Below are positions 25,099 through 33,879 of a stretch of 64,000 bases of DNA, piece after piece. Positions within the stretch are counted from its first letter, which is position 1. Each line of letters begins with the position of its first letter. The DNA is from Gemmiger sp. An50 (lineage in GTDB: Bacteria; Bacillota; Clostridia; Oscillospirales; Ruminococcaceae). The translations under genes were made by a program, and so were the position numbers. Below the pieces are notes generated by a model. It was not told the origin of the DNA and ran no database searches. It saw only the letters and a program-made list of their open reading frames with translations. The stretch lies in NCBI RefSeq assembly GCF_002161595.1, contig NZ_NFID01000010.1, forward strand, positions 62,001 through 126,000, given 5' to 3'.

Positions 25099-25670
25099 AC
25101 GAGAGAACTGTGGTGTGGGCGCTGTGCGGAAGCTTCTGCACCTTCGGAAACATTTTGCCGCGCATGGAGGAGTTGGTGAAAAGCGGGGTGCGGGTGCTGC
25201 CGCTGATGAGCTTCAATGCCGCCGGGATGGATACCCGATTCGGCGCGGCGGCGGACTGGAAGCGGCGGCTGGAACAGCTGTGCGGCACGCCGCCCATCGA
25301 AACCTTGCAGGGCGCCGAGCCGTTGGGACCCAAAAACATGGCGGCGGCCATGGTCATCGCCCCCTGCACCGGCAATACCATGGCAAAGCTGGCCCACGGC
25401 ATCAGTGATACACCGGTCACTTTGGGCGCGAAAAGTATGCTGCGCAGCGGCAAGCCGGTGGTCATCGCGCTTTCCACCAATGACGGGCTGGCTGCCAGCT
25501 TTGAAAATCTGGCGGCGCTGACCAACCGCAAACATTATTACATCGTGCCCTTTGCCCAGGATGATTACCTGAAAAAGCCCAGCAGCCTGCAAAGCGATTT
25601 TTCCCTGATCGGGGACACTCTGGAGTCCGCCCTGCGGGGCCGCCAGCTGGGCCCGGTGCTGAACGTTTAG
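25095..25670 (+). CDS. dpaB: Dipicolinate synthase subunit B
   Basis: 191-residue flavoprotein-like subunit: TVVWALCGSFCTFGNILP near the N-terminus, the central AMVIAPCTGNTMAKLAHGIS and HYYIVPFAQDDYLKKPSSL near the C-terminus are diagnostic of SpoVFB/DpaB. It completes the dipicolinate synthase that loads spores with DPA for core dehydration. ATG 25095 follows GGAGGGAG. Its stop codon overlaps the stop of the convergent cyclo-ligase gene by three to four bases, with no terminator between them. Confidence 0.92.
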   Translation: MNERTVVWALCGSFCTFGNILPRMEELVKSGVRVLPLMSFNAAGMDTRFGAAADWKRRLEQLCGTPPIETLQGAEPLGPKNMAAAMVIAPCTGNTMAKLAHGISDTPVTLGAKSMLRSGKPVVIALSTNDGLAASFENLAALTNRKHYYIVPFAQDDYLKKPSSLQSDFSLIGDTLESALRGRQLGPVLNV

Positions 25671-26251
25671 CCTTCGAAACCGAAGCCCTGCTCGGTCAAA
25701 ACCAGATCGGCCCGGCGGTCGTGAGCCTCGGCGGGCAGGTCGTTTTGCACCAGTGCCGAGGGGCAGAGCAGCACCACCGGACAATGGCAGCGGGGCAGAA
25801 AGCGGTCGTAGTAGCCGCCGCCCTGGCCCAGCCGCAACCCGTCCGGGGCGGCCATCAGGCAGGGAGCGACGACCAGGTCCAGCCGCTCGGGAGCGAGAGC
25901 GGGCAGGCCGGGCGCGGGCTCCAGCAGGCCGAAGCGGGCGGGGGTAAGCTGTTCCAGGCTTGTGAGGGGGACCGCTTCCATAAATCCCTCCGGCCCGGTG
26001 CGGGGCACACAGAGGGTCTTGCCCTGGGCGAGCGCCAGCTCCAGCAGCGGTCGGGTGGAGGGCTCGCGGGCGGTGCTCACAAAGCAGAACACCGTCCCGG
26101 CTTTTTTCCACAGCTCGCTTTCGGCCAGATATCCGGCCATGGCCCGGCCCCAGGCGTCGGTCCGCTCCGGGCCTGCCTGGCGCAGAAAGGCCCGGGCCTG
26201 GGCGCGAAGGGCGGCCTTGCGGGCGGCGGTGGAATCGAAATGATTTTCCAT
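25667..26251 (-). CDS. 5-formyltetrahydrofolate cyclo-ligase
   Basis: 194 residues. KAALRAQARAFL near the start, VFCFVSTAREPSTRPLL, and the ATP/folate motif LRLGQGGGYYDRFL are typical of the YgfA/MTHFS family, which converts 5-formyl-THF to 5,10-methenyl-THF. ATG 26251 has GGAGG ten bases upstream; the 68 codons before it run through the intergenic region. Convergent with dpaB with overlapping stop codons, divergent from the carboxypeptidase gene. Confidence 0.9.
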   Translation of the reverse strand: MENHFDSTAARKAALRAQARAFLRQAGPERTDAWGRAMAGYLAESELWKKAGTVFCFVSTAREPSTRPLLELALAQGKTLCVPRTGPEGFMEAVPLTSLEQLTPARFGLLEPAPGLPALAPERLDLVVAPCLMAAPDGLRLGQGGGYYDRFLPRCHCPVVLLCPSALVQNDLPAEAHDRRADLVLTEQGFGFEG

Positions 26252-26372
26252 AGAAGGGGAGCCTCCGTTTCGGCAAGCGCACCGGCTTGCTGATTTTGAT
26301 TGTATCATAGCATAAAATCCGCCGCCCTCGCGCGCCGGGATGCAAACATTCTGTGGAAATTTTGTGCAGAAC

Positions 26373-26402
26373 TTGAACCGGGGGCGGGCGGTAGGATATA
26401 AT
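26373..26402 (+). promoter_or_regulatory. Promoter of the D,D-carboxypeptidase gene
   Basis: TTGAAC (26373-26378), 18-bp spacer, TATAAT (26397-26402); about 75 bp before the TTG start. Confidence 0.6.
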
Positions 26403-26476
26403 AAATCAGTTAAAGCAATATATCGCAAAATTGAGAAAGCGAACGGAAAAACCAATAGATAAAGGATGTATTCGGT

Positions 26477-27910
26477 TTGAAAAAACTGTTTTCAATATTG
26501 GCCGCCGCTGTGCTGGGCGCTGCGGTGCTGGCCCCTTCCGCGGCAGCGGAGGACCTGCCCCAGGTGACCTGTGAGGCCTATGTGGTCATGGACGCGGACA
26601 CCGGCCAGGTCATCATGGAAAAGAACCCCGACGAGGTGCTGTATCCGGCCTCGATCACCAAGATCATGACCCTGGGCCTGACCATGGAAAAAGCGCAGGG
26701 GGACTGGTCCGCTGAGCTGACCATTGACTACGACGTGGCCCACAGTCTGGAGGCCAAATCCACCCATATCGCCCTTCTGCCCGGCGAGGTGGTGAAGCTG
26801 GAGGACGTGATCTACGGCACCCAGATGGAGAGCGCCAACGACGGCGCCAACGCTTTGGCGGAATACTTCGGTGACGACGGCACCATCGCCAGCGGCGTGG
26901 AAAAGATGAACGCCAAGGCCCAGGAGCTGGGTTTGACCAACACCCACTATGCCAACCCCCACGGCCTGTATGATGAAAACCATTATACCAGCGCCCGGGA
27001 TATGGCGAACCTGACCCGCTGGGCCATGCAGCAGCCGGGCTTTATGGATGTGTTCTGCCGCAACGAGGAATGGCGCATGGCGGCAACCAACCTGCAGCCC
27101 GAGCGGGCCTTCCACTGCACCGACTGGCTGCGGGTGGGCGGACCGCTGTTGTACCGGGCCTATGAAAAGGGCGGCAAAAGCGGCTTCCACGACCAGGCGG
27201 GCTACACCTATGTGGGCTATGCCGAGCAGAACGGCTTGAACCTGATCGTGGTGGTGCTCAAATCCGTGGGTCTCAACGGCAACTACAAGGACGCCGCGGC
27301 CCTGCTGGACTACGCCTTTGCCCATTACCGGCGGGTGACCATCGCCAGCCCGCAGGATACTTATGAGGTGCCGCTGGTGGGCGGCGGTCCCGAGAGCCTG
27401 GGCAACGTGCAGGTGTCCGCCCAGGGGGCCGACGTGCTGCTGAACGACGCCTTCACCGAGGCAGACGTGACCGCCCAGTTCAATATTCCCGAGCAGTACG
27501 TGCTGGGGCAGAATTTCTCTGCCACGGTCACCTATGTGCTGGCGGAAAACGCTATCCAGCCCACCGCCCTGCGCACGGTGGGGCTTTCGGTGAGCGGTCT
27601 GGAGCAGATCTTGCAGGCCAACACCTATGTGCCCCAGAAGACCGCAGGCGACGGGCGGATGTATCTGGGCATCGGCGTTGCGGTGGCCGCGGCGGCGGTT
27701 GCCATTCTGCTGGCGGCGCGCCTGGTGCGCAGCGGCGGCGGACTGCAGAGCTTTGCCGCGAAGCGGGCCCAGGAGACCGGCCTGCCCGCGGACTTCCAGA
27801 TCATCACCCGCAGTAACCCGGTGAATTCCGCGCCGGTGCGCACGCTGGACGTGCGCCGCTCCTCCACCAAGGAAGGGCACGACGACCGCACCGACCTGCC
27901 CCGGCGCTGA
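26477..27910 (+). CDS. D-alanyl-D-alanine carboxypeptidase (PBP5/DacF type, S11)
   Basis: 477 residues from TTG 26477 (AAAGGAT ten bases upstream). A signal peptide with an AAA-E cleavage region is followed by the catalytic triad motifs SITK (S59, K62), SAN (S119-N121) and KSG (K234; the family usually has KTG). A beta-rich C-terminal domain comes next, then a membrane helix at about residues 395-415 and a cytoplasmic tail of about 60 residues rich in R, S and T. It trims the terminal D-Ala from peptidoglycan stem peptides outside the cell. The transmembrane anchor with a long tail replaces the amphipathic helix of E. coli PBP5. Confidence 0.9.
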   Translation: MKKLFSILAAAVLGAAVLAPSAAAEDLPQVTCEAYVVMDADTGQVIMEKNPDEVLYPASITKIMTLGLTMEKAQGDWSAELTIDYDVAHSLEAKSTHIALLPGEVVKLEDVIYGTQMESANDGANALAEYFGDDGTIASGVEKMNAKAQELGLTNTHYANPHGLYDENHYTSARDMANLTRWAMQQPGFMDVFCRNEEWRMAATNLQPERAFHCTDWLRVGGPLLYRAYEKGGKSGFHDQAGYTYVGYAEQNGLNLIVVVLKSVGLNGNYKDAAALLDYAFAHYRRVTIASPQDTYEVPLVGGGPESLGNVQVSAQGADVLLNDAFTEADVTAQFNIPEQYVLGQNFSATVTYVLAENAIQPTALRTVGLSVSGLEQILQANTYVPQKTAGDGRMYLGIGVAVAAAAVAILLAARLVRSGGGLQSFAAKRAQETGLPADFQIITRSNPVNSAPVRTLDVRRSSTKEGHDDRTDLPRR

Positions 27911-27940
27911 GCGCACAAAACCATAGAATGAAGTCAGGCG

Positions 27941-27987
27941 GCCCGCCGCCCCAGGGAACGAAGCTTCCCGGGGCGGCGGGCTGTTTT
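27941..27987 (+). terminator. Terminator of the carboxypeptidase gene
   Basis: 12-bp stem GCCCGCCGCCCC/GGGGCGGCGGGC with an inner AGGGAA/TTCCC extension, then CTGTTTTT. Confidence 0.8.
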
Positions 27988-28055
27988 TCTGCACTTTTGG
28001 AAAAAAAGCAAAATGCCATCCGCAGAGAGGGCAAAGCCTTTTACAGGAATTGCTG

Positions 28056-28084
28056 TTGCGCTTTGGGGCGGGATGGGGTAAAAT
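28056..28084 (+). promoter_or_regulatory. Promoter of the 3-amino-sugar/export operon
   Basis: TTGCGC (28056-28061), 17-bp spacer, TAAAAT (28079-28084), 66 bp before ATG 28151. Confidence 0.55.
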
Positions 28085-28150
28085 ATACCATGAATATGTT
28101 TGTCCTGCCGCACCGGCGGGGCGTTTACACAGCGGGAGGGAATTGCGTTG

Positions 28151-29251
28151 ATGAACATCATGCCCAACGATCTGGGCCGCCAGTACAGCCTGCACGCGGC
28201 GGAGTATGAGGAAAAAGCCTTGCAGGTGCTGCGCAGCGGATGGTATGTGCTTGGCAAAGAGGTGGAGGCCTTTGAAAAGGAATGGGCCGCCTACATCGGC
28301 GCGAAGCACTGCGTGGGTCTGGCCAGCGGGCTGGATGCGCTGTGGATCAGCTTCCGGCTGCTGGGCGTGGGCGAGGGCGACGAGGTGATCGTCTGTTCCA
28401 ATGCCTACATCGCCTGCGTGATGGGCATCTCCATGAACGGGGCCACTCCGGTGTTCGTGGAGCCGGATGAATACGACAACATCGACGCGGAAAAGATCGA
28501 AGCCGCCATTACCCCCAAAACCAAAGCCATTCTGGCGGTGCATTTGTACGGCCAGTCCTGCGACATGACCCGTATCATGGCCATTGCAAAGGCCCATGAT
28601 CTGAAGGTAGTGGAGGACTGTGCCCAGAGCCACGGCAACCACTGGCAGGGCCAGACCGTGGGTACCTTCGGCGACGTGGGCTGCTTCTCCTTCTATCCCA
28701 CCAAGGGCTGCGGTGCCTTCGGCGACGCGGGCTGCATTGTGACGAACAGCGATGAGCTGGCTCAGAAGTTCCGGGTCTACCGCAACTACGGCAGCGAAAA
28801 GCGCTACCACAACCAGGTGGTTGGCACCAACTCCCGGCTGGACGAGCTGCAGGCAGGTCTGCTTCGAGTGAAGCTGACCCACCTGGACGGCTTCAACGCC
28901 GAGCGTTGCACCATTGCCGATACCTACAACAGGGAATTGAAGAATCCCCATGTGCAGCTGCCCAAGATTCGTCCCGGTGCGGACTGCACCTGGCATCAGT
29001 ATGTGGTGCATGTGCCGAAGGGGCGCGACGCGCTGGCCGCCTATCTGAAGGAAAAGGGCATCGGTACCATCATCCATTATCCCATCCCGCCGCACCTGTC
29101 CGAGGCGTATGCCTATCTGGGCTTCAAGGCGGGGGATCTCCCCATTGCCGAGCGCTATGCCGGCGAGGTGCTCAGTCTGCCCATGTACAACGGCATGACC
29201 GAAGAAGAGCAGCGCTATGTGATCGACGCCATCAACCAGTGGGAGCCGTGA
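28151..29251 (+). CDS. Sugar 3-aminotransferase, FdtB/QdtB-like (DegT/DnrJ/EryC1)
   Basis: 366 residues. PLP landmarks: GLASGLDALWISFRLLGVG, VVEDCAQSHGN and Schiff-base lysine K185 in FSFYPTKGCGAFGDAG. The combination LYGQ.CDM plus YPTKGCGAFGDAG is typical of transaminases acting on dTDP-3-keto-6-deoxyhexoses (FdtB, QdtB), which fits the 3,4-ketoisomerase 13 bp downstream. Together they would make dTDP-Fuc3N or dTDP-Qui3N from the RmlB product; rmlA and rmlB must lie elsewhere. GGAGGG is ten bases before the ATG; TTG at 28148 is an equally possible start. Confidence 0.82.
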   Translation: MNIMPNDLGRQYSLHAAEYEEKALQVLRSGWYVLGKEVEAFEKEWAAYIGAKHCVGLASGLDALWISFRLLGVGEGDEVIVCSNAYIACVMGISMNGATPVFVEPDEYDNIDAEKIEAAITPKTKAILAVHLYGQSCDMTRIMAIAKAHDLKVVEDCAQSHGNHWQGQTVGTFGDVGCFSFYPTKGCGAFGDAGCIVTNSDELAQKFRVYRNYGSEKRYHNQVVGTNSRLDELQAGLLRVKLTHLDGFNAERCTIADTYNRELKNPHVQLPKIRPGADCTWHQYVVHVPKGRDALAAYLKEKGIGTIIHYPIPPHLSEAYAYLGFKAGDLPIAERYAGEVLSLPMYNGMTEEEQRYVIDAINQWEP

Positions 29252-29264
29252 GGAATAACAGCCG

Positions 29265-29705
29265 ATGAAACAAAATACAAATTACGATAAGGTGAAGCTG
29301 CTGCGCTTCGGCGACCTGGGCGACGAGCGGGGCAGTCTGATCGTGGTGGAGGGCGAGCGGGATGTTCCTTTCGCCATCCAGCGAGTGTTCTATATCTACG
29401 GCAGCGACGCCACCGTGATGCGGGGCCAGCACGCCAACCGGAACACCGAGTTTGTGCTGGTGAACGTGGCGGGCAAGAGCAAGGTCCGCGTGGACGACGG
29501 CCTGGGCCGCGAGCAGGTCTATCATCTGGACCAGCCCAACACCGGCATTTACATCCCCCGCATGGTGTGGAAGGATATGTATGATTTTTCGCCGGACAGT
29601 GTGCTGCTGGTGCTTTGCAGCGAACACTACGATGGAGAGGAATACATTCGCGACTACGAGGCGTTCCGGGCCGAGATGGCCCGCGAAAGCGAATCGGACC
29701 GCTGA
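29265..29705 (+). CDS. dTDP-4-keto-6-deoxyglucose 3,4-ketoisomerase, FdtA-like
   Basis: 146-residue single-domain cupin. VKLLRFGDLGDERGSLIVVE, FYIYGSDATVMRGQHANRNT and NTGIYIPRMVWKDMYDFSPD match the FdtA/QdtA/WxcM family, which moves the keto group from C4 to C3 of dTDP-sugars ahead of a 3-aminotransferase. The usual RG.HAH active-site motif reads RGQHAN here, so the second histidine is asparagine. Direction (galacto or gluco product) cannot be read. Lies between the aminotransferase and rfbC. Confidence 0.85.
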   Translation: MKQNTNYDKVKLLRFGDLGDERGSLIVVEGERDVPFAIQRVFYIYGSDATVMRGQHANRNTEFVLVNVAGKSKVRVDDGLGREQVYHLDQPNTGIYIPRMVWKDMYDFSPDSVLLVLCSEHYDGEEYIRDYEAFRAEMARESESDR

Positions 29706-29739
29706 GAGCCAAAACAACAAAACAAGGAGACATACGAAA

Positions 29740-30306
29740 ATGGGGAAGTTTACGTTTGTTGAGACCGGACTGCCCGGTGTGCTGGTGATCGAGCCCACCG
29801 TATTCGGTGACGCCCGGGGCTACTTTATGGAGACCTTCCAGAAGGAAGAGTTCGCCGCCGCCGGCATCACCAACGAGTTCGTGCAGGACAACCAGTCCAA
29901 GTCCAGCCGAGGCGTGCTGCGGGGGCTGCATTTCCAGAAGGAGCATACCCAGGGCAAGCTGGTCCGTGTGACCAAGGGTGAGGTGTTCGACGTGGCGGTG
30001 GACTGCCGCCCGAACAGCGCCACCTTCGGCAAATGGGTGGGCGTGACCCTGAGCGACGAGAACAAAAAGCAGTTCTACGTGCCCAAGGGCTTTGCTCACG
30101 GCTTCCTGGTGCTGAGCGACGAGGCCGAGTTCTGCTACAAATGCACCGATTATTACGACCCCACTGCCGAGGGCGGCATCCCCTACAACGATCCCACCGT
30201 GAATGTGGAATGGCCGGACTGCGGCTGCGAGTATCTGCTGAGCGAAAAGGACAAAAAGCACGAGCCCTTTGCCGCCCAGAGCTTTGATTATTTTAACAAG
30301 TGGTAA
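29740..30306 (+). CDS. rfbC: dTDP-4-dehydrorhamnose 3,5-epimerase
   Basis: 188 residues. VLVIEPTVFGDARGYFMETF, the QDNQSKSSRGVLRGLHFQ block with catalytic histidine, and VPKGFAHGFLVLSDEAEFCYK with YN.P near the end are standard RmlC/RfbC. It epimerises dTDP-4-keto-6-deoxyglucose at C3 and C5 on the way to dTDP-L-rhamnose. AAGGAGA precedes ATG 29740; the upstream frame overlaps fdtA. Its presence suggests that L-rhamnose, or another L-sugar, accompanies the 3-amino sugar in the exported polymer. Confidence 0.93.
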   Translation: MGKFTFVETGLPGVLVIEPTVFGDARGYFMETFQKEEFAAAGITNEFVQDNQSKSSRGVLRGLHFQKEHTQGKLVRVTKGEVFDVAVDCRPNSATFGKWVGVTLSDENKKQFYVPKGFAHGFLVLSDEAEFCYKCTDYYDPTAEGGIPYNDPTVNVEWPDCGCEYLLSEKDKKHEPFAAQSFDYFNKW

Positions 30307-30318
30307 GGGAGCGCCGGT

Positions 30319-31113
30319 ATGCTGAAACTTTATGTGCAGGACTTTTTGCGCTACCGCTACCTGCTTTACAATCTGATCAGCCGTGATTTCAAGCTGAAAT
30401 ACCGCCGCAGTGTGCTGGGCGTTGCCTGGAGCGTGCTCAACCCGCTGATGATGTGTGCGGTGATGTTCGTGATCTTCAACACCCTCATGGCAGGCATGCG
30501 GGGCGAGGGCATCGAGAACTTTGCGGTGTATCTGGTGATCGGCCAGCTGCTGTTCAATTTCTTCCGCGAGTCCACCACCATGGCCATGTCCAGCGTGATG
30601 AACAACGCCATGCTGCTGCGCAAGGTCTATATCCCCAAATACATCTTCCCGCTGCAGAAGATCTGCTTCGGCCTGGTGAACTGCCTGTTCAGTTTCATCG
30701 CCCTCATCATCGTGATGCTCATCACCCGGGCGCGGCTGTATCCCACCATCCTGCTGGGGCTGTATCCGCTGCTGATGCTGGCGGTGTTCAGCCTGGGCAT
30801 CGGCATGATCCTGGCCGCCATGGCGGTGTTCTTCCGGGATGTGATCCATCTGTGGGAGGTATTCACCACCATCCTCATGTGGTTCTCGGCCATCTTCTAC
30901 ACCCCCGAGCAGTTCGGAAACGCCCTGCTGGAGGGTCTGATCGCCCTGAACCCCCTGTACCAGTACATCACCGCCTTCCGCGATACCGTGATGTACGGCC
31001 AGCTGCTGAGCGGCGCACAGATTCTGATCTGCGCCGCCTGGGCTCTGGTCATGCTGGCGCTGGGCATGTTCGTGTTCAAAAAGACCCAGGATAAATTCGT
31101 TCTGTATATGTAA
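30319..31113 (+). CDS. Polysaccharide ABC exporter permease (Wzm/ABC-2 type)
   Basis: 264 residues with six hydrophobic segments. SRDFKLKYRRSVLGVAWSVLNPL near the N-terminus, FLRE-type FFRESTTMAMSSVMNNAMLLRKVYIPKYIFPL and the C-terminal FKKTQDKFVLYM are characteristic of ABC-2 polysaccharide exporter permeases (Wzm, TagG, RfbA). It pairs with the ATPase 14 bp downstream to export a lipid-linked polymer. Confidence 0.9.
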   Translation: MLKLYVQDFLRYRYLLYNLISRDFKLKYRRSVLGVAWSVLNPLMMCAVMFVIFNTLMAGMRGEGIENFAVYLVIGQLLFNFFRESTTMAMSSVMNNAMLLRKVYIPKYIFPLQKICFGLVNCLFSFIALIIVMLITRARLYPTILLGLYPLLMLAVFSLGIGMILAAMAVFFRDVIHLWEVFTTILMWFSAIFYTPEQFGNALLEGLIALNPLYQYITAFRDTVMYGQLLSGAQILICAAWALVMLALGMFVFKKTQDKFVLYM

Positions 31114-31127
31114 GGAGGCGCGGGAAA

Positions 31128-31880
31128 TTGCAGCAGCCCATTATCGAAGTCAATAACGTTTCCATGCGCTTCAACCTGGCCAAGGAAAAAAGCGAGAGCT
31201 TAAAAGAGTATTTTTTGCAGCTGGTCAAGGGCAAATTGCGGTTTGACGAGTTTTTTGCCCTGAAGGACGTGAGCCTCTCGGTTCAGCCCGGCGATTTTTA
31301 CGGCCTGATCGGTCTGAACGGCAGCGGCAAATCCACCCTGCTCAAGGTTATCTCCGGCGTATATAAGCCCAGCAGCGGCAGCTGTAAGGTGCGGGGCACC
31401 GTTGCGCCCCTGATCGAGCTGGGCGCGGGCTTTGACATGGACCTGACCGCCCGGGAGAACATCTACCTGAACGGTACCGTTCTGGGCTTCAGCCCCAAAT
31501 ACATCGACGCTCATTTTGAGGAGATCGTGGAATTCAGCGAGCTGCGGGACTTTCTGGACGTGCCGCTGAAGAACTACTCCAGCGGCATGGTGGCCCGTCT
31601 GGCCTTTGCGGTGGCAACCATCACCAAGCCGGACGTGCTCATTGCCGACGAGATTCTGGCGGTGGGCGACTTTCTGTTCCAGGAAAAGTGCGAGCAGCGC
31701 ATGCAGAAGCTGATGAGCGGCGGCACCACCGTGATTCTGGTGAGCCACTCCATCGAGCAGATCGAGCGCATGTGCAACAAGGTGGCCTGGCTGGAGCATG
31801 GCCGCATCAAGATGAACGGCCCCACCGAGGAGGTCTGCGAGGCCTATAAGCAGACCACCCGGGAAGACGACAAAATCTAA
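31128..31880 (+). CDS. Polysaccharide ABC exporter ATPase (Wzt/TagH type)
   Basis: 250 residues from TTG 31128 (AGGAGG nine bases upstream). Walker A GLNGSGKSTLLK, the exporter-specific APLIELGAGFDMDLTARENIYLNG block, signature YSSGMVARLAFAVAT, Walker B VLIADEILAVGD and H-loop VSHSIEQIERM. The C-terminal carbohydrate-binding domain that some Wzt proteins use to recognise the chain end is missing. A hairpin terminator follows the stop, so downstream glycosyltransferases may be expressed at a lower level. Confidence 0.9.
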   Translation: MQQPIIEVNNVSMRFNLAKEKSESLKEYFLQLVKGKLRFDEFFALKDVSLSVQPGDFYGLIGLNGSGKSTLLKVISGVYKPSSGSCKVRGTVAPLIELGAGFDMDLTARENIYLNGTVLGFSPKYIDAHFEEIVEFSELRDFLDVPLKNYSSGMVARLAFAVATITKPDVLIADEILAVGDFLFQEKCEQRMQKLMSGGTTVILVSHSIEQIERMCNKVAWLEHGRIKMNGPTEEVCEAYKQTTREDDKI

Positions 31881-31886
31881 CAATAC

Positions 31887-31937
31887 ACAGCCAAGGCGGC
31901 GGGGGAGATGACTCCCTTGCTTTCCCTTGGCTGTTTT
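31887..31937 (+). terminator. Terminator or attenuator after the exporter ATPase
   Basis: ACAGCCAAGG (31887-31896) pairs with CCTTGGCTGT (31925-31934), with an inner GGGAG/CTCCC stem, then TTTT. It lies between two co-directional glycan genes. Confidence 0.65.
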
Positions 31938-31954
31938 CAAAAGGAATGTGCGAA

Positions 31955-33832
31955 ATGGCAAAGCAAAACAACAACCAGCCTCTGCCCGCGGACGTTGCCC
32001 AAAAGGACAGCGTGGGCGGTATGGCAAAGCGCCTGCTGGATCCGGCCCATGTGAAGCAGCTGGCCGCCTGGTGCGCGCAGGTGGCGAAAGAGGAGGGCGG
32101 CCAGGCCCTGTGGCGGGAGATCAGCTTCCGGGTGAACCTGGCGATGCACCGGGATACCTGGCAGTACCGGGCGGACCTGCCCACCCGCCGGATGCTCAAA
32201 CGCCAGCGGGCCGAGGGTGTGCCCGGCGGGCCGAAGATCAGTGTGGTGGTGCCCCTTTACAACACTCCGCTGCCCTTTTTGAAGCAGATGATCGAGAGCG
32301 TGACCGGCCAGAGCTACCAGAACTGGCAGCTGGTACTGGCCGACGCCTCGGACGAGGCCCATGCCCAGGTGAGCGCGGTGGCCCGGAAATATGCCGCAAA
32401 GGACAGCCGCATCACCTACCAGAAGCTGGCGGAAAACCAGGGCATCGCGGGCAACACCAACCAGGGCTTCGCGCTGGCAAATGGCGACTGGCTGACCCTG
32501 CTGGATCACGACGACGTGCTCTACCGCAACGCTCTGTATGAGGTGGCGAAGGCCGCCGTGGCGGGCGCGGATTTCGTCTACTCGGACGAGATCGTGCTCA
32601 GCGCGGATTTAAAGCATCTGGTGGACTACCACTTCAAGCCGGACTTTGAGCCGGACTATCTGCGGGGCTGCAACTACATCACCCATCTGGCCGCTTTTTC
32701 CCGGGGGCTGTTTGAGGCCACCGGCGGCGGGGAACGGGCGGAGTACGACGGCAGCCAGGACTTCGAGCTGATCCTGCGGCTCACCGAGAAAGCCAGGAAA
32801 ATCGTGCACATCCCCTATGCGCTATACATCTGGCGCAGTCACGCCGCCTCCACCGCCTCCTCCATGGACGCCAAGCCCTACGCGCTGGCGGCGGGCGAGC
32901 GGGCCCTCAATGACCATCTGAAGCGGGTGGGCCTTGCGGGCGAGGCGACCCGAATTCCGGGCTGCCCCGGCGCCTACCGGGTGCGGTATGAACTGACCGG
33001 CACACCGCTCGTCAGCATCATGATTCCCAACAAGGACCATGCGGAGGACCTGTCCCGCTGCCTGGAAAGCCTGTATAAATACGCGGGCTACAGCCGGTTT
33101 GAGGTCATCGTGATCGAGAACAACTCCACCGACCCGGACACCTTCGCATATTATGAGAAGGCAAAGCAGCAGTTTGCGAATCTGCAGGTGGTGAAGTACG
33201 AGGGCGGGTTCAATTTCTCCGCCATCAACAACTTCGGCCGCAAATTTGCAAAGGGCGAGCAGCTGCTGCTTTTGAACAACGACGTGGAGCTGCTCAGCGA
33301 GGGCTTCCTGGCCGAGATGCTCATGTACAGTCAGCGGCCGGACGTGGGCTGCGTGGGTGCGAAGCTCTACTTCCCGGACGATACCATCCAGCACGCCGGC
33401 GTGTTCCTGGGCATCAACGGCACCGCGGGCCACAGTCACAAGAGCCACCCCCGCGCCTCGGCGGGCGATCTGTACCGGCTGGCCACCCCCCAGGACCTGA
33501 TGGCAGTGACCGGCGCCTGCCTGATGGTGAAGGCGGAGCTGTACGACGCCTGCGGCGGCCTGGACGAGGAAAAATTCGCCGTGGCCTACAACGACATCGA
33601 CCTGTGCCTGAAGCTCTGGCAGCAGGGGCTTTTGAATGTGTTCACCCCCTTTGCCGAGGCCTACCACCACGAAAGCAAGAGCCGCGGTCTGGATACCCTG
33701 AGCGAGAACGCCAAGCGCTACGAGCGGGAAAAGGCGAACTTCATCGAGAAGTACACCCACCTTATCCAGAAGGGCGACCCCTACTACAACCGGCATTTCA
33801 ACCTGCTGTTTGAAAATTACGGCCTCAAATAA
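31955..33832 (+). CDS. Two-domain family 2 glycosyltransferase
   Basis: 625 residues. About 90 N-terminal residues precede a first GT2 domain (KISVVVPLYNTPLPFLKQM, LLDHDDVLYRN) and a second one (PLVSIMIPNKDHAEDLSRCL, VIENNSTD, LLLLNNDVELLS). Each carries its own acidic metal site. Bifunctional enzymes of this shape (RgpF/WsaF-type and Clostridial teichoic or rhamnan synthases) add two successive sugars. AAAGGA suits ATG 31955 better than the ATG at 31946, which abuts it. The gene is followed directly by a paralogue. It probably builds the polymer exported by the ABC pair just upstream. Confidence 0.88.
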   Translation: MAKQNNNQPLPADVAQKDSVGGMAKRLLDPAHVKQLAAWCAQVAKEEGGQALWREISFRVNLAMHRDTWQYRADLPTRRMLKRQRAEGVPGGPKISVVVPLYNTPLPFLKQMIESVTGQSYQNWQLVLADASDEAHAQVSAVARKYAAKDSRITYQKLAENQGIAGNTNQGFALANGDWLTLLDHDDVLYRNALYEVAKAAVAGADFVYSDEIVLSADLKHLVDYHFKPDFEPDYLRGCNYITHLAAFSRGLFEATGGGERAEYDGSQDFELILRLTEKARKIVHIPYALYIWRSHAASTASSMDAKPYALAAGERALNDHLKRVGLAGEATRIPGCPGAYRVRYELTGTPLVSIMIPNKDHAEDLSRCLESLYKYAGYSRFEVIVIENNSTDPDTFAYYEKAKQQFANLQVVKYEGGFNFSAINNFGRKFAKGEQLLLLNNDVELLSEGFLAEMLMYSQRPDVGCVGAKLYFPDDTIQHAGVFLGINGTAGHSHKSHPRASAGDLYRLATPQDLMAVTGACLMVKAELYDACGGLDEEKFAVAYNDIDLCLKLWQQGLLNVFTPFAEAYHHESKSRGLDTLSENAKRYEREKANFIEKYTHLIQKGDPYYNRHFNLLFENYGLK

Positions 33833-33879
33833 GGCAGTCCGCAATCCATTTGAAATCCATCAAAGGAGAGGAACCTCCA

